A stretch of 60,638 bases of DNA from Burkholderiaceae bacterium (lineage in GTDB: Bacteria; Pseudomonadota; Gammaproteobacteria; Burkholderiales; Burkholderiaceae_D). Where the stretch lies: the NCBI GenBank assembly GCA_018882935.1, contig VERA01000006.1:1-60638 (forward strand). Direction: 5' to 3'. Position 1 is the stretch's first letter. Every line of letters begins with the position of its first letter. Under the pieces are notes generated by a model that saw nothing but the letters and a program-made list of their open reading frames with translations, was not told the origin of the DNA and did no database searches. The translations under genes and the position numbers were made by a program. Below are positions 33,709-43,715 of the stretch, piece by piece.

Positions 33709-34802
33709 GTGAGATGTCACGTCTGCTGAATACGGTGCGCGACGATGTGCGCGCGTTGGCTGCTTATCATGTGCCGGACGCATCGGGCTTGGTCAAGCTG
33801 GATGCGATGGAAAACCCGTACACGCTACCGCCTGAGTTGCAGCAGCAGCTCGGCCAGCATCTCGCGCGCTTACCGTTGAATCGTTACCCGGTACCCAGCT
33901 ACGTCGCCTTGAAGGCCGCTATCCGGCGGCACATAGCGATCCCCGACGGCTTTGATGTGATTCTCGGTAATGGCTCGGATGAGTTGATCGCGATTGTCTC
34001 GACCGCCTGCGCCAAGCCGGGTGCCAAAGTGCTGGCGCCGGTGCCAGGATTTGTGATGTACGCGATGTCGGCGCAACTGGCGGGTATGGAATTCATTGGT
34101 GTGCCGCTGCGCGCTGATTTCTCGCTCGATCTTGATGCCATGCTGAGCGCAATTCGAACCCAGCGCCCGGCGATTACCTATCTGGCCTACCCGAATAATC
34201 CTACCGGTAATCTGTTTGATCTGGACGATATGCTGGCGATCATTCGCGCGGTGGGCGATACCGGTCTGGTGATTGTGGATGAGGCTTACCAGCCGTTTGC
34301 GGGCACCAGTTTCTTGCCTCTGCTACCGCAGCATCCGAATGTAGTACTGATGCGCACCGTCTCCAAGCTGGGCCTTGCGGGCATACGGCTGGGCTATATG
34401 TCAGCTGCCAGCGAGTTGCTTGCAGAATTCGACAAGGTAAGGCCGCCCTACAATGTGAATGTGCTGACCGAAGCAGCCGCTGAGTTTGTGCTTGCCCACG
34501 GTGATGTGCTGGACGCGCAGGCCGAGGCCATTTGTGCTGAGCGTAGCGAGATGGCCAGGCAACTGTCTGATTTACCGGGTGTGGCGTGCTTTCCGTCGGC
34601 GGCAAATTTTTTGTTAGTCCGCATACAGCGCCCCGGCTTGACCGGTACCGAGGTGTTCCAGCGACTCTTGCAGCACCGGGTGCTGGTAAAAAATGTCGGT
34701 AAAATGCATGCGCTTCTGGAGAACTGCTTGCGCGTAACGGTAAGTACACCGCAAGAGAACGCGGCCTTTTTAGCCGCGCTGCAATCCAGCCTGATGCACT
34801 GA
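33705..34802 (+). CDS. hisC: Histidinol-phosphate aminotransferase
   Basis: PLP enzyme converting imidazole acetol phosphate to histidinol phosphate. 365 residues from GTG at 33705 (overlapping hisD) or 362 from ATG at 33714. The aspartate pair in VDEAYQPF, the AYPNNPTGN motif and the PLP lysine in [15 protein letters not shown] are present. hisB follows after 12 bases. Confidence 0.95.
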   Translation: MSEMSRLLNTVRDDVRALAAYHVPDASGLVKLDAMENPYTLPPELQQQLGQHLARLPLNRYPVPSYVALKAAIRRHIAIPDGFDVILGNGSDELIAIVSTACAKPGAKVLAPVPGFVMYAMSAQLAGMEFIGVPLRADFSLDLDAMLSAIRTQRPAITYLAYPNNPTGNLFDLDDMLAIIRAVGDTGLVIVDEAYQPFAGTSFLPLLPQHPNVVLMRTVSKLGLAGIRLGYMSAASELLAEFDKVRPPYNVNVLTEAAAEFVLAHGDVLDAQAEAICAERSEMARQLSDLPGVACFPSAANFLLVRIQRPGLTGTEVFQRLLQHRVLVKNVGKMHALLENCLRVTVSTPQENAAFLAALQSSLMH

Positions 34803-34814
34803 CCCACTTCCACC

Positions 34815-35411
34815 ATGTCGACTCAACGTAAAGCCGAAGTAGTACGGGACACCAGCGAAACCAAGATACGGGTGGCGCTGAACCTCGACGGTACCGGCCA
34901 GCAAAAACTGGATACCGGTGTTCCTTTTCTCGACCACATGCTCGACCAGATCGCCCGCCACGGGCTGATTGATCTCGATATCAGCGCCAAGGGTGATTTG
35001 CACATCGATGCGCATCACACCGTCGAGGATGTCGGTATTACGCTTGGGCAGGCAGTGGCCAAGGCGATTGGCGACAAGAAGGGTGTTCGGCGTTACGGTC
35101 ACGCCTATGTGCCACTCGATGAGGCGCTGTCGCGTGTAGTGATTGATTTCTCCGGTCGGCCCGGGCTCGAGTTTCACGTCCCCTTCACACGCGCCATGAT
35201 CGGGCAATTCGACGTGGACCTGACCCACGAATTTTTCCAGGGTTTCGTCAACCACGCGCTGGTCACCCTGCACATCGACAACCTGCGTGGCGATAACGCC
35301 CACCACCAGTGCGAGACCGTGTTCAAGGCCTTCGGCCGAGCGCTGCGCATGGCAGCCGAATTGGATGCGCGCGCCGCCGGTACGATTCCGTCGACCAAGG
35401 GCAGCCTCTGA
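34815..35411 (+). CDS. hisB: Imidazoleglycerol-phosphate dehydratase
   Basis: Manganese-dependent dehydratase, sixth step of the pathway. 198 residues: the monofunctional form, without the phosphatase domain found in E. coli HisB. Metal-ligand histidines lie in [23 protein letters not shown] and the C-terminal NAHHQCE. A separate histidinol-phosphate phosphatase must be encoded elsewhere. Confidence 0.96.
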   Translation: MSTQRKAEVVRDTSETKIRVALNLDGTGQQKLDTGVPFLDHMLDQIARHGLIDLDISAKGDLHIDAHHTVEDVGITLGQAVAKAIGDKKGVRRYGHAYVPLDEALSRVVIDFSGRPGLEFHVPFTRAMIGQFDVDLTHEFFQGFVNHALVTLHIDNLRGDNAHHQCETVFKAFGRALRMAAELDARAAGTIPSTKGSL

Positions 35412-35457
35412 TCCCTATTTCAGCATCGGGTCGGGGTATCGGCCTGCTGACTTCATC

Positions 35458-36096
35458 ATGAACAGGATTGTTGTTGTTGATTACGGAATGGGGAATCTGC
35501 GCTCAGTGGCGCAGGCCTTGATGCGGGTAGCCCCGGAGGCTGAGGTCAAGGTCAGCAGTGAACCCTCCGACATTCGCGCCGCCGACCGTGTAGTTCTGCC
35601 CGGTCAGGGCGCGATGCCGGATTGCATGCGCTCCTTGCGTGAATCTGGTTTGCTCGAGGCTTTGCTGGAGGCGGCCCAAGCCAAGCCGCTGCTTGGCGTG
35701 TGCGTGGGCGAGCAGATGATGTTCGACGTCAGCGAGGAGGGCGACGCGCAGTGCTTGTCGTTGATGCCGGGGCGGGTGGTTCGTTTTCAGCTTGCCGACG
35801 CCTTGCAGACCGATGGCTCACGCTACAAAGTGCCGCAGATGGGCTGGAACCGGGTGAGTCAGCGTAGTGCGCACCCGCTCTGGGCTGGTGTGCCCGACCA
35901 AAGCTACTTTTATTTTGTTCACAGCTACTACGCGGTGCCGGAAAATCCTGCGCATATCTGCGGCGAGACCGAGTATGGGCTCACATTTTGCTGCGCCGCT
36001 GGTCGCGATAACATATTTGCTACGCAATTCCACCCTGAAAAAAGCGCAGCCGCTGGTTTGCAGCTGTATAAAAATTTTGTACATTGGAACCCCTAG
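35458..36096 (+). CDS. hisH: Imidazole glycerol phosphate synthase, glutaminase subunit
   Basis: Class I amidotransferase feeding ammonia to HisF. 212 residues. Nucleophile cysteine in [10 protein letters not shown], and the His-Glu pair in TQFHPEKS near the C-terminus. I chose ATG at 35458 ([16 protein letters not shown]) because the open frame before it overlaps hisB out of frame. A 93-base gap with nothing recognisable separates it from hisA. Confidence 0.96.
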   Translation: MNRIVVVDYGMGNLRSVAQALMRVAPEAEVKVSSEPSDIRAADRVVLPGQGAMPDCMRSLRESGLLEALLEAAQAKPLLGVCVGEQMMFDVSEEGDAQCLSLMPGRVVRFQLADALQTDGSRYKVPQMGWNRVSQRSAHPLWAGVPDQSYFYFVHSYYAVPENPAHICGETEYGLTFCCAAGRDNIFATQFHPEKSAAAGLQLYKNFVHWNP

Positions 36097-36189
36097 AACC
36101 TCTGTTGTTCGTCTGCTAGCTGATGAGTGCCGATGTAGGCTGCCTCTGCGACCACCCAACTTGCCCTCTCGAATTTCTTTAACGCTCTC

Positions 36190-36969
36190 ATGCTGCTGAT
36201 ACCTGCTATCGACCTCAAAGATGGTCATTGCGTGCGCCTGAAACAAGGCGACATGGACCAAGCGACTGTATTCTCTGACGATCCCGCAAAGATGGCGCGC
36301 CACTGGCTGGAGCAGGGCGCACGGCGCTTGCATCTGGTCGATCTGAACGGCGCCTTCGCTGGCAAGCCGAAAAATGAACCGGCGATCAAATCCATCCTTG
36401 CTGCCGTGCGTGACTTTGCAGAAGAATTCGATATTGAAGAGATTCCGGTGCAGCTCGGTGGCGGCATTCGCGATCTCGATACCATCGAGCGTTTTTTGGA
36501 CGACGGCATTTCTTACATCATCATCGGTACTGCCGCGGTGAAAAATCCGGGCTTCTTGCATGATGCGTGCGGGGCGTTTCCCGGTCAGATCATCGTCGGC
36601 CTGGACGCGAAAGACGGCAAGGTCGCGACCGATGGCTGGAGCAAGCTGTCGGGGCATGAAGTGATTGATCTGGCGAAGAAGTTTGAAGATTACGGCTGCG
36701 AAGCGATTGTTTATACCGATATCGGCCGTGACGGCATGATGAAAGGTGTGAATATCGACGCTACCGTCAAGCTGGCGCAAAGTATGACGATTCCTGTCAT
36801 CGCTTCCGGCGGCGTGCACACGATTACCGATGTCGAGGCCTTGTGCGCGGTGCAAGACGAAGGCATTCAGGGCGTGATCTGCGGGCGCTCGATTTACGAG
36901 GGCACGCTTGACCTGCGCACCGCGCAAGAGCGTGCCGATGAGCTGTCGGGCGAACGAGATATCGACTGA
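36190..36969 (+). CDS. hisA: ProFAR isomerase (phosphoribosylformimino-AICAR ribotide isomerase)
   Basis: Amadori-type isomerase of the histidine pathway, a TIM barrel with two half-barrel repeats. 259 residues. Catalytic aspartates lie in [14 protein letters not shown] (about residue 8) and in [13 protein letters not shown] (about residue 179); phosphate sites are GGGIRD and ASGGV. Its last base is the A of the hisF ATG (TGATG). Confidence 0.97.
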   Translation: MLLIPAIDLKDGHCVRLKQGDMDQATVFSDDPAKMARHWLEQGARRLHLVDLNGAFAGKPKNEPAIKSILAAVRDFAEEFDIEEIPVQLGGGIRDLDTIERFLDDGISYIIIGTAAVKNPGFLHDACGAFPGQIIVGLDAKDGKVATDGWSKLSGHEVIDLAKKFEDYGCEAIVYTDIGRDGMMKGVNIDATVKLAQSMTIPVIASGGVHTITDVEALCAVQDEGIQGVICGRSIYEGTLDLRTAQERADELSGERDID

Positions 36970-37733
36970 TGGCCCTTGCCAAGCGCATCATCCCCTGCCT
37001 TGATGTCACCGCAGGGCGGGTGGTCAAAGGAGTGAACTTCGTTGAGCTGCGTGATGCCGGTGACCCGGTCGAGATCGCGCGTCGCTACGACGAACAAGGC
37101 GCAGATGAAATCACCTTCCTTGATATCACCGCATCTTCTGATGATCGCGATCTAATTTTGCACATCATTGAGGCAGTGGCCTCGCAGGTGTTTATTCCGC
37201 TGACAGTGGGTGGCGGTGTAAGGCAAGTCGATGACGTGCGCCGCTTGCTGAATGCGGGTGCAGACAAAATCAGTATCAACACCTCGGCGGTGACCAACCC
37301 GCAACTCGTCGCCGATGCCGCAGGCAAGTACGGTTCGCAGTGCATCGTGGTGGCGATTGACGCCAAGCGCGCGGCGGCCGGTCATTGGGAAGTGTTCACG
37401 CATGGCGGCCGTAAGCCAACAGGTCTTGATGCAGTGGCATGGGCGCGCAAGATGGCGTCGCTAGGTGCCGGTGAAATCCTGTTGACCAGCATGGACCGCG
37501 ACGGCACGCAAGATGGTTTTGATTTGCCCCTTACGCGCGCTGTGTCAGACGCGGTGAGTATCCCAGTGATTGCCTCGGGCGGAGTGGGTGGCTTGCAGGA
37601 CCTCGCCGATGGTGTCACCCAAGGCCGCGCCGACGCGGTGCTGGCTGCGAGTATCTTTCACTACGGGCTGCACACCGTCCAAGAGGCCAAAGCCCACATG
37701 GCGTCGCAAGGCATCCCGGTGAGGCTGAAATGA
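36969..37733 (+). CDS. hisF: Imidazole glycerol phosphate synthase, cyclase subunit
   Basis: Cyclase partner of HisH, making IGP and AICAR. 254 residues, TIM barrel homologous to HisA. Catalytic aspartates in [14 protein letters not shown] (residue about 11) and [13 protein letters not shown] (about 130 in the family); phosphate loops VGGGVR and ASGGVGG. The stop overlaps the hisI start (ATGA). Confidence 0.97.
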   Translation: MALAKRIIPCLDVTAGRVVKGVNFVELRDAGDPVEIARRYDEQGADEITFLDITASSDDRDLILHIIEAVASQVFIPLTVGGGVRQVDDVRRLLNAGADKISINTSAVTNPQLVADAAGKYGSQCIVVAIDAKRAAAGHWEVFTHGGRKPTGLDAVAWARKMASLGAGEILLTSMDRDGTQDGFDLPLTRAVSDAVSIPVIASGGVGGLQDLADGVTQGRADAVLAASIFHYGLHTVQEAKAHMASQGIPVRLK

Positions 37734-38137
37734 GTGATCAGACCAATTGGCTGGATAAGGTCAAGTGGGATCAACAGGGTTTGATACCGGCGATTGCGCA
37801 GGAAGTCGGCAGCAATGAAATCTTGATGGTCGCTTGGATGAACCGTGATTCACTGGCGCGTACCGTCGCATCCGGGCAAGCCGTGTACTGGAGCCGATCG
37901 CGAAACAAGTTATGGCACAAGGGCGAAGAGTCCGGCCACTTCCAGAAAGTGCATCAGATTCGACTCGATTGCGATGATGATGTATTACTGCTGAAGGTTG
38001 AGCAGGTCGGGGGAGTGGCCTGTCACACCGGCAGACACAGTTGTTTTTTTCATGAGCTGCACAGCGACGATGGTGTAACGCGCTGGGTCGAGGTTGCGCC
38101 GGTCTTGAAAGATCCGAATGACATCTACAAAAAATGA
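37730..38137 (+). CDS. hisI: Phosphoribosyl-AMP cyclohydrolase
   Basis: Opens the purine ring of phosphoribosyl-AMP. 135 residues. Zinc and magnesium ligands are visible in [14 protein letters not shown] and [13 protein letters not shown], and [14 protein letters not shown] is the family signature. It is separate from hisE, unlike the fused enzyme of enterobacteria. Confidence 0.96.
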   Translation: MSDQTNWLDKVKWDQQGLIPAIAQEVGSNEILMVAWMNRDSLARTVASGQAVYWSRSRNKLWHKGEESGHFQKVHQIRLDCDDDVLLLKVEQVGGVACHTGRHSCFFHELHSDDGVTRWVEVAPVLKDPNDIYKK

Positions 38138-38138
38138 C

Positions 38139-38507
38139 ATGAGCGACACGCTGCAGCGACTGGCGCGGATCATCGAGACGCGAAAGCCTGCGGCCGGTGG
38201 CGATCCTGAAAGCTCCTATGTTGCACGATTATTCGTGAAGGGCGATGACGCAATCCTGAAAAAAATCGGTGAAGAAGCCACCGAGACCGTGATGGCGGCG
38301 AAGGACGTGCGGCAGGGCGCCGATGTCAACAAGCTGGTGTACGAGTGCGCTGATCTGTGGTTTCACTCATTGATCATGCTGGCGCAGTTCAATTTGAACC
38401 CACAGCAGGTACTTGAAGAGTTGGCGCGTCGCGAGGGTATTTCTGGCATTGAAGAGAAGGCTAATCGCAAGCTGCAAAGTCGCGAGCAAGACGAGGCAGG
38501 TAAGTAA
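38139..38507 (+). CDS. hisE: Phosphoribosyl-ATP pyrophosphatase
   Basis: Removes pyrophosphate from phosphoribosyl-ATP. 122 residues from ATG at 38139, one base after the hisI stop; a start seven codons earlier would overlap hisI. The all-alpha NTP-pyrophosphohydrolase motif is seen in [15 protein letters not shown] and [15 protein letters not shown]. Last gene of the histidine run. Confidence 0.95.
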   Translation: MSDTLQRLARIIETRKPAAGGDPESSYVARLFVKGDDAILKKIGEEATETVMAAKDVRQGADVNKLVYECADLWFHSLIMLAQFNLNPQQVLEELARREGISGIEEKANRKLQSREQDEAGK

Positions 38508-38545
38508 AGCCATCATCGACCCTGAATGTGTTCGGCGGCTTTTTT
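38506..38545 (+). terminator. Weak terminator candidate after hisE
   Basis: AAAGCC (38506-38511, overlapping the hisE stop) can pair with GGCTTT (38537-38542), which runs into six T residues. The 25-base loop makes it weak, but it is the only such structure before the HIT gene. Confidence 0.35.
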
Positions 38546-38625
38546 GCGTTTTGATGGCTGACCGAACGTTACGATGACAACCATAAAATATTTCAACGAG
38601 CAGCAGGTTCATTCGGAGAGACAAG

Positions 38626-38994
38626 GTGGATAACTGCATCTTCTGCAAGATTGTCGCGGGCACAATTCCCTCAAAAAAAGTCTTTGAAGACGATGATTTG
38701 ATTGTCTTTCATGACATTAATCCGGCAGCGCCGATGCATTTGTTGATGGTGCCGAAAGAACATATCGCAACCCTGGCCGATAGCGACGACCGCCATCAGG
38801 CGTTGTTGGGTAAAATGCTTCTCATCGCCCCAAAATTAGCGCAGGCTCACGGTGGCGGGTACCAAAACAGCGCAGACGGCCCAGCCGGGGGCTTCAAGAC
38901 CCTGATCAACACGGGTCCTGACGGCGGACAGGAGGTGTACCATCTACACCTCCACCTGATGGGTGGTCCGCGCCCGTGGCAGGGGCAGCGCTGA
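38626..38994 (+). CDS. HIT-family nucleotide-binding protein
   Basis: Histidine-triad protein of the HinT branch (purine nucleoside phosphoramidase-like). 122 residues, GTG start with a GGAG site 7 bases upstream. The N-terminal CIFCKIVAGTIPS and the triad VYHLHLHLMGG are clear. Found between hisE and tatA, a common Burkholderiales neighbourhood. Confidence 0.93.
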   Translation: MDNCIFCKIVAGTIPSKKVFEDDDLIVFHDINPAAPMHLLMVPKEHIATLADSDDRHQALLGKMLLIAPKLAQAHGGGYQNSADGPAGGFKTLINTGPDGGQEVYHLHLHLMGGPRPWQGQR

Positions 38995-39042
38995 TTCGGT
39001 GTAAACAAAAGTTGACGGCTTCAAAGTCGCTAGGAGATTGCA

Positions 39043-39261
39043 ATGGGTTCGTTCAGTATTTGGCACTGGGTCATCGTTCTGGTTATTGTGATGCTGGTAT
39101 TCGGCACCAAGAAGCTGGGCAATATCGGCTCGGATTTGGGTAAAGCAGTCAAAGGCTTCAAGGATGGCGTGAAGGGTTCTGAAGAACCCGCTGCACCTGC
39201 CCAGCAGGTAGCCGACAAGTCCACCATCGACGTCGAAGCCAAGGAAAAAGCCAAGAGCTGA
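39043..39261 (+). CDS. tatA: Sec-independent translocase subunit TatA
   Basis: Pore-forming small subunit of the twin-arginine translocase. 72 residues: N-terminal membrane helix ([15 protein letters not shown]), a hinge [10 protein letters not shown] and an amphipathic helix, then a short charged tail. A ribosome site AGGAG lies 8 bases upstream. A GC-rich hairpin region lies between this gene and tatB. Confidence 0.96.
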   Translation: MGSFSIWHWVIVLVIVMLVFGTKKLGNIGSDLGKAVKGFKDGVKGSEEPAAPAQQVADKSTIDVEAKEKAKS

Positions 39262-39262
39262 T

Positions 39263-39297
39263 CCCGCCCCTACCGGCGGGTAATGCCGTTGCCCGCC
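39263..39297 (+). other. Competing hairpins between tatA and tatB
   Basis: GGCGGG at 39275-39280 can pair with CCCGCC at 39263-39268 (6-base loop) or with a second CCCGCC at 39292-39297 (11-base loop); the two stems exclude each other. No T run follows. TatA is usually needed in large excess over TatB, so a stem that shields the tatA end or lowers tatB output is a reasonable but unproved role. Confidence 0.5.
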
Positions 39298-39322
39298 GCG
39301 CCTGTCTGGTTCATCGCCCGCC

Positions 39323-39850
39323 ATGATTGACCTCGGTCTTTCCAAACTCGCTCTGATCGGTGCGGTCGCTCTCGTAGTGATCGGCCCGGAGAAGCTGCCG
39401 GCAGTTGCGCGCATGGCAGGTACCTTGTTTGGTCGTGCGCAGCGTTACATCAATAACGTCAAGGCTGAGGTTAATCGCGAGATGCAGATGGAAGAGCTGC
39501 AAAAAATGCAGACCAATATTGTTGAGGCGGCTTCCAAGCTGAACCTGACCATTACCGCCGAAGCCGCAGAGGTGCGCAAAGAGGTTGATGAAGCAGGTAA
39601 TGCCCTGTCCAGCTCGCTGAATGAGGCGCATCAGTCGTTTGATGACTATGAATACACACCGAGCGTTCCGGCGCTGTGGGAGTTTGATGCCAAACGCCGT
39701 GAGTTCCGTCGCAAGCGCATGTCGCACACCAGCATGCTGCCACTTTGGTACAAGCGCCAGCACGGGCTAAAGACGCGGGTGCAGTCCGGTGCGGCGCGCG
39801 TCGCACGTTACCGCCCTTCCGCCGGCAAGAACGCCAAGTTTTTCCATTAA
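39323..39850 (+). CDS. tatB: Sec-independent translocase subunit TatB
   Basis: Receptor-complex subunit that works with TatC in twin-arginine signal recognition. 175 residues: N-terminal helix (MIDLGLSKLALIGAVALVVIGPEKLP) with the GPEKLP hinge, a long amphipathic and coiled region, and an arginine-rich C-terminal tail (RRKRMSH near residue 135). tatC starts 4 bases after its stop. Confidence 0.95.
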   Translation: MIDLGLSKLALIGAVALVVIGPEKLPAVARMAGTLFGRAQRYINNVKAEVNREMQMEELQKMQTNIVEAASKLNLTITAEAAEVRKEVDEAGNALSSSLNEAHQSFDDYEYTPSVPALWEFDAKRREFRRKRMSHTSMLPLWYKRQHGLKTRVQSGAARVARYRPSAGKNAKFFH

Positions 39851-39854
39851 CCCC

Positions 39855-40628
39855 ATGTCAGACGACAAGCCCTCCGGTATTCAGGAAACCTTTATCTCGC
39901 ACCTGATCGAGTTACGTACTCGCATGGTGCGCGCCTCTGCGGTGGTGCTGGTTGTTTTTATTGTCTTGTTCACGGTATGGCCCGGCGCGGCAGCTCTGTA
40001 TGACTTCATGGCGCAGCCCATGCTGCATGCTCTGCCTGAGGGGTCGAAGATGATTGCTACCGGTGTGATCACGCCTTTCATGGTGCCGATGAAAATCACC
40101 ATGGCAGCTGCACTCATGCTCTCGCTACCTTGGGTGTTGTACCAAGCCTGGGCATTCGTCGCGCCCGGTCTTTACATGCACGAGAAGCGGCTAGTGGCGC
40201 CGCTCATCATCTCGTCAACGGTTCTGTTTGTGATCGGGGTGGCGTTCTGCTACTACTTCGTATTCGGTACGGTATTCAAATTCATCAGTGATTTTGCGCC
40301 GAAATCAATCTCCGTTGCGCCAGATATTGAAAACTATCTCGATTTCGTGCTGATGATGTGCCTTGCTTTTGGCATGACCTTCGAGGTGCCGGTGGTGGTG
40401 ATCGTGCTGGTACGAATGGGCATCGTCTCCGTTGAAAAACTCAAGGCGATCAGGTCCTACGTGATTGTCGGCGCATTTGTAATTGCTGCAATCGTGACGC
40501 CCCCCGACATCATGAGCCAATTATTTTTGGCGATCCCGTTGTGCTTATTGTACGAAGTGGGTCTTTTGCTGGCGCCCCTTTTTGCCAAAGCAACGCAGGC
40601 ACCAGAAGAGACGACAGAAACCTCTTGA
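39855..40628 (+). CDS. tatC: Sec-independent translocase subunit TatC
   Basis: Six-helix inner-membrane core of the Tat receptor. 257 residues from ATG at 39855. Signature ISHLIELRTRM near residue 15 and the periplasmic-loop APGLYMHEKR near 105 are present. Likely clients within the window include the Rieske subunit at 43716-44324, which carries a twin-arginine leader. Confidence 0.97.
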   Translation: MSDDKPSGIQETFISHLIELRTRMVRASAVVLVVFIVLFTVWPGAAALYDFMAQPMLHALPEGSKMIATGVITPFMVPMKITMAAALMLSLPWVLYQAWAFVAPGLYMHEKRLVAPLIISSTVLFVIGVAFCYYFVFGTVFKFISDFAPKSISVAPDIENYLDFVLMMCLAFGMTFEVPVVVIVLVRMGIVSVEKLKAIRSYVIVGAFVIAAIVTPPDIMSQLFLAIPLCLLYEVGLLLAPLFAKATQAPEETTETS

Positions 40629-40639
40629 GACAATGTGCG

Positions 40640-40664
40640 CTCTGCCAAAGCTTTAACGGCAGAG
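40640..40664. terminator. Hairpin between convergent tatC and htrA
   Basis: CTCTGCC (40640-40646) and GGCAGAG (40658-40664) form a 7-base stem with an 11-base loop in the 43-base convergent gap. No T run follows on either strand, so it may be a barrier or processing stem instead of a full intrinsic terminator. Confidence 0.4.
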
Positions 40665-40671
40665 TAGGGCG

Positions 40672-41847
40672 TTAGTCACCTTCTCTTGGCGGTTGCTGCT
40701 TCATGCGGGGCCGCTTGCCAACCACCACACTCAAGTCAGTCTTCTTCGATTTGCGAAGCACGGTGAGCGTCACTTTATCGCCTGGTGTTAACTGAGCGAC
40801 CAGGTTGAGCATTGATACTGTGTCGGAGACGGGCTTGTCGCCCACCGTTAGCAAGATATCGCCGGGTCTAACGCCAGCCTTATCGGCTGGGCCGCCGCGT
40901 AGTACGCCGGCGATGATGGTGCCCGACGCTTTCTGCAGCCCGAAGCTCTCGGCCAATTCGGGCGTAATGTCTTGCGGCTCGACACCAATCCAGCCGCGCA
41001 CGACTTGCCCGTTTTTGATAATCGCTTCCATCACAGTTTTCACGGTGGTGACGGGAATGGCAAACCCGATGCCTAATGAGCCACCGCTACGCGAGTAAAT
41101 CGCGGTGTTGATGCCGAGCAGATGCCCATCTGTGTCCACCAATGCCCCGCCCGAGTTACCGGGATTGATGGCAGCATCTGTCTGAATAAAATTCTCGAAC
41201 GTATTGATGCCGAGATGATTACGACCGAGAGCAGACACAATACCCATGGTCACGGTCTGCCCAACGCCAAACGGGTTACCAATCGCGAGCACGACATCAC
41301 CGACTTTGGTGTTATCGAGCTTGGCGAGCGTGATCGATGGCAGACTGCTGAGCCCGACCTTGAGCACCGCGAGATCAGTGTCAGGATCCGTACCGACCAA
41401 TTTACCTTTGACCTTGCGGCCGTCGGCGAGCGCGATTTCAATCTCGTCGGCTGATTCGATGACGTGATTATTGGTGAGAATGTAGCCGTCGGGGCTGATG
41501 ATGACGCCAGAGCCCAAGCTGAACTGGCGCTCATCTGGAGCGCCAAGGTTATCGCCAAAAAACCGACGGAAGAAAGGATCGTTATCAAAAGGATGGGGCG
41601 ATTGCCGCCCCGCTTTAGTGGTGTAGATGTTGACCACCGCCGGCATCGCCCGTTGCGACGCGGCGCGGTAGGTGCTGTGAAGAACCGTCCCCGATCCGTC
41701 TGCCTCACGCACTGCTACGGGTGTCGAAACAAGCTGCCCGCCACCGGGTGCACGACCAAGCCACTCAGGCTTCAAGGTCGCTACAATGAACCATAGCGCG
41801 AGTGCGATAGTGACGGTTTGCGCGAACAACAACCACAGACGACGCAT
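40672..41847 (-). CDS. Trypsin-like serine protease of the DegS/HtrA family with one PDZ domain
   Basis: Envelope quality-control protease. 391 residues: an N-terminal membrane helix (about residues 4-24), a protease domain with catalytic triad His128 (TNNHV), Asp158 (DTDLAVL) and Ser232 (GNSGGAL), then one PDZ domain (about 285-375). A single PDZ and uncleaved-looking anchor resemble DegS, but betaproteobacterial proteins of this layout are often named HtrA or MucD-like, so I give no symbol. It is convergent with tatC, and its start lies 37 bases from the NIF3-like gene. Confidence 0.92.
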   Translation of the reverse strand: MRRLWLLFAQTVTIALALWFIVATLKPEWLGRAPGGGQLVSTPVAVREADGSGTVLHSTYRAASQRAMPAVVNIYTTKAGRQSPHPFDNDPFFRRFFGDNLGAPDERQFSLGSGVIISPDGYILTNNHVIESADEIEIALADGRKVKGKLVGTDPDTDLAVLKVGLSSLPSITLAKLDNTKVGDVVLAIGNPFGVGQTVTMGIVSALGRNHLGINTFENFIQTDAAINPGNSGGALVDTDGHLLGINTAIYSRSGGSLGIGFAIPVTTVKTVMEAIIKNGQVVRGWIGVEPQDITPELAESFGLQKASGTIIAGVLRGGPADKAGVRPGDILLTVGDKPVSDTVSMLNLVAQLTPGDKVTLTVLRKSKKTDLSVVVGKRPRMKQQPPREGD

Positions 41848-41884
41848 GGCAGATCAGAGAATGATGGAGACGAGCGAGCAAGGC

Positions 41885-42628
41885 ATGGCGCGTGACGCTT
41901 TAGCGCAGTATCTTGCAGAGACGCTGGATATTAACCGGTTTCGCGATTACTGCCCAAATGGGCTTCAGGTTGAGGGTAAGTCACGCATCAGTCGCGTTGT
42001 GAGTGGTGTTACTGCCAGCCTTGCGCTATTAGAGGCCGCGATCGAGGCGGATGCAGACGCGGTGTTGGTGCATCACGGCTATTTTTGGCGCGGTGATGAT
42101 CCGCGTGTGATCGGACATCGCCGTCGTCGTCTGAAGCTGCTACTCGACCATGACATTAATTTATTTGCGTATCACCTGCCACTCGATGCGCATCCCGAGC
42201 TCGGCAACAACGCGCAACTCGCGCTGCGGCTTGGCTTCACAGCGCAAGGCCGGTTTGGTGAACAGGATGTAGGTTGGTTCGGTCATAGCACTGCGCAAAC
42301 AGTTACTGAGCTGATGCTGATCGTGCAGCGTGCGCTCGGGCGCGAACCGCAACTAATCGGCGATGCTATGCAACCGGTAGCGCGGGTCGCTTGGTGCACA
42401 GGCGCGGCGCAGAATGCCTTCGAGCAGGCGATTGATGCGGGCGCCAGTGTTTACATCAGCGGAGAAATTTCCGAGCAAACGGTTCATTTGGCGCGCGAGT
42501 CGGGCGTTGCTTACCTCGCTTGCGGTCATCATGCTACCGAGCGTTTTGGTGTGCAGGCTTTGGGTGACAAAGTGTCACGTCAATTCGGAATTCATCATCA
42601 GTTTATTGACATCCCGAATCCTGTTTAA
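41885..42628 (+). CDS. NIF3-like dinuclear metal protein (YbgI family)
   Basis: Member of the NIF3/YbgI family, toroidal proteins with a two-metal site; proposed GTP cyclohydrolase-like, role uncertain. 247 residues from ATG at 41885 ([10 protein letters not shown]), equal to E. coli YbgI; a start at 41846 would overlap the htrA start codon. Metal-site motifs: [21 protein letters not shown] and the C-terminal [22 protein letters not shown] is the family opening signature. Confidence 0.92.
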   Translation: MARDALAQYLAETLDINRFRDYCPNGLQVEGKSRISRVVSGVTASLALLEAAIEADADAVLVHHGYFWRGDDPRVIGHRRRRLKLLLDHDINLFAYHLPLDAHPELGNNAQLALRLGFTAQGRFGEQDVGWFGHSTAQTVTELMLIVQRALGREPQLIGDAMQPVARVAWCTGAAQNAFEQAIDAGASVYISGEISEQTVHLARESGVAYLACGHHATERFGVQALGDKVSRQFGIHHQFIDIPNPV

Positions 42629-42749
42629 GCGCATTCTTTTTCAGGATGGCTGCGTGTGGATGTCATGATTTGTTAGTTTCCACTAGCGGAACTCGGCACG
42701 CCCATTCTTCACCGAGGAAGCGTTTATTTATTTGCTGCCCTCGTTCATT

Positions 42750-43448
42750 ATGTCCGTAGTTGGGCTGACCAAGCCATGCAGAGTGATGGTTGTCGAAGAT
42801 GACCCGGTGACTCGACGACTTCTGTGTCGCGCTATTGAGCGCGAACCGTCATTGGTGCTTTGCTCTGCCGTTGGCACAGTGCATGAAGCGCGTAGCTATC
42901 TCTCGCAGTGGCCTATTGATGTGCTGTTGACCGACTTAGGTCTGCCCGATGGCTCGGGCATCAGCGTGATTCGGGATTGTCGTCAGCTTCGTCCTCGCGC
43001 CGACGTATTGGTGATCACCATGTCAAGTGAGGAAGAGCACATACTTGCCTGCATCGAAGCCGGCGCAGCAGGTTATGTTTTAAAAGAATCCGTACAGCTC
43101 AACATTGTCGACGCCATTGTCGATTTGCGTGCGGGCGGTTCACCGATCAGCCCGGTTATTGCGCGCAAAGTACTGACCCGTATCCGCGTCGCCGCCGCGC
43201 TCGTCGATCATCACAGCATGGGCGAGGTCGAGCCAGTGCTGTTGACTCGGCGCGAGTGCTCGATTCTCGACGCCATCTCGCGTGGCGGCAGCTACGCCAA
43301 AGTGGCAGAGGCGCAGGGCTTGTCAGTCGGCACTGTGCAAACACACATCAAGCATATCTACGCAAAGTTGGGCGTTCATTCGCGCACTGAGGCGATTATC
43401 GAGGCGCAGCGGCGCGGGCTTATCGCATCCACTGCTCGCCAGGTTTGA
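42750..43448 (+). CDS. NarL/LuxR-type response regulator (orphan)
   Basis: Two-component response regulator of 232 residues. The receiver (about residues 12-130) has the acidic pocket VVEDD, the phosphorylatable Asp in LLTDLGLPDGSG and the lysine in YVLKES. A LuxR-type helix-turn-helix follows (about 165-225: LTRREC...VGTVQTHIKHIYAKLGVHSR). ATG at 42750 is preferred to TTG at 42732. No histidine kinase adjoins it. It sits 267 bases upstream of petA. Target genes unknown. Confidence 0.92.
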   Translation: MSVVGLTKPCRVMVVEDDPVTRRLLCRAIEREPSLVLCSAVGTVHEARSYLSQWPIDVLLTDLGLPDGSGISVIRDCRQLRPRADVLVITMSSEEEHILACIEAGAAGYVLKESVQLNIVDAIVDLRAGGSPISPVIARKVLTRIRVAAALVDHHSMGEVEPVLLTRRECSILDAISRGGSYAKVAEAQGLSVGTVQTHIKHIYAKLGVHSRTEAIIEAQRRGLIASTARQV

Positions 43449-43531
43449 TGTCGCCGCGCCGACGCCCCGGCTGTTTTGTCATTATTTAAATGGCAATAAA
43501 GTGGTCGTGCCAGCGTTGTCGAGTGCGCGGC

Positions 43532-43560
43532 TTACGGTTCATTCTCGGCTCCGATATAAT
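43532..43560 (+). promoter_or_regulatory. Predicted sigma-70 promoter of petABC
   Basis: TTACGG (43532-43537), a 17-base spacer and a perfect TATAAT (43555-43560). The transcript would carry a leader of about 150 bases before petA, long enough for regulatory folding. The leader contains small stems such as GGGA / TCCC just after the start. Confidence 0.65.
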
Positions 43561-43715
43561 GGAAGGTTGCGGGGAGTTCCCTCGAATTTTTTACCGGCCA
43601 TTTGAGATTTTGTTTGCGATTGCAGCAACCAGGCAGCAAGCGGGATGCGGTCTGCAGCGAACACGACGGTGAGCCTGAGACATATTGATTTGCAATTTCT
43701 TTGATTGGGGTTGTC

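Noticed and set aside
35818-36927. Open frame of 369 codons antisense to hisH and hisA
   Set aside because: It is fully opposite two well-conserved genes, is rich in His and Arg as expected from complement of coding sequence, and has no recognisable domain.
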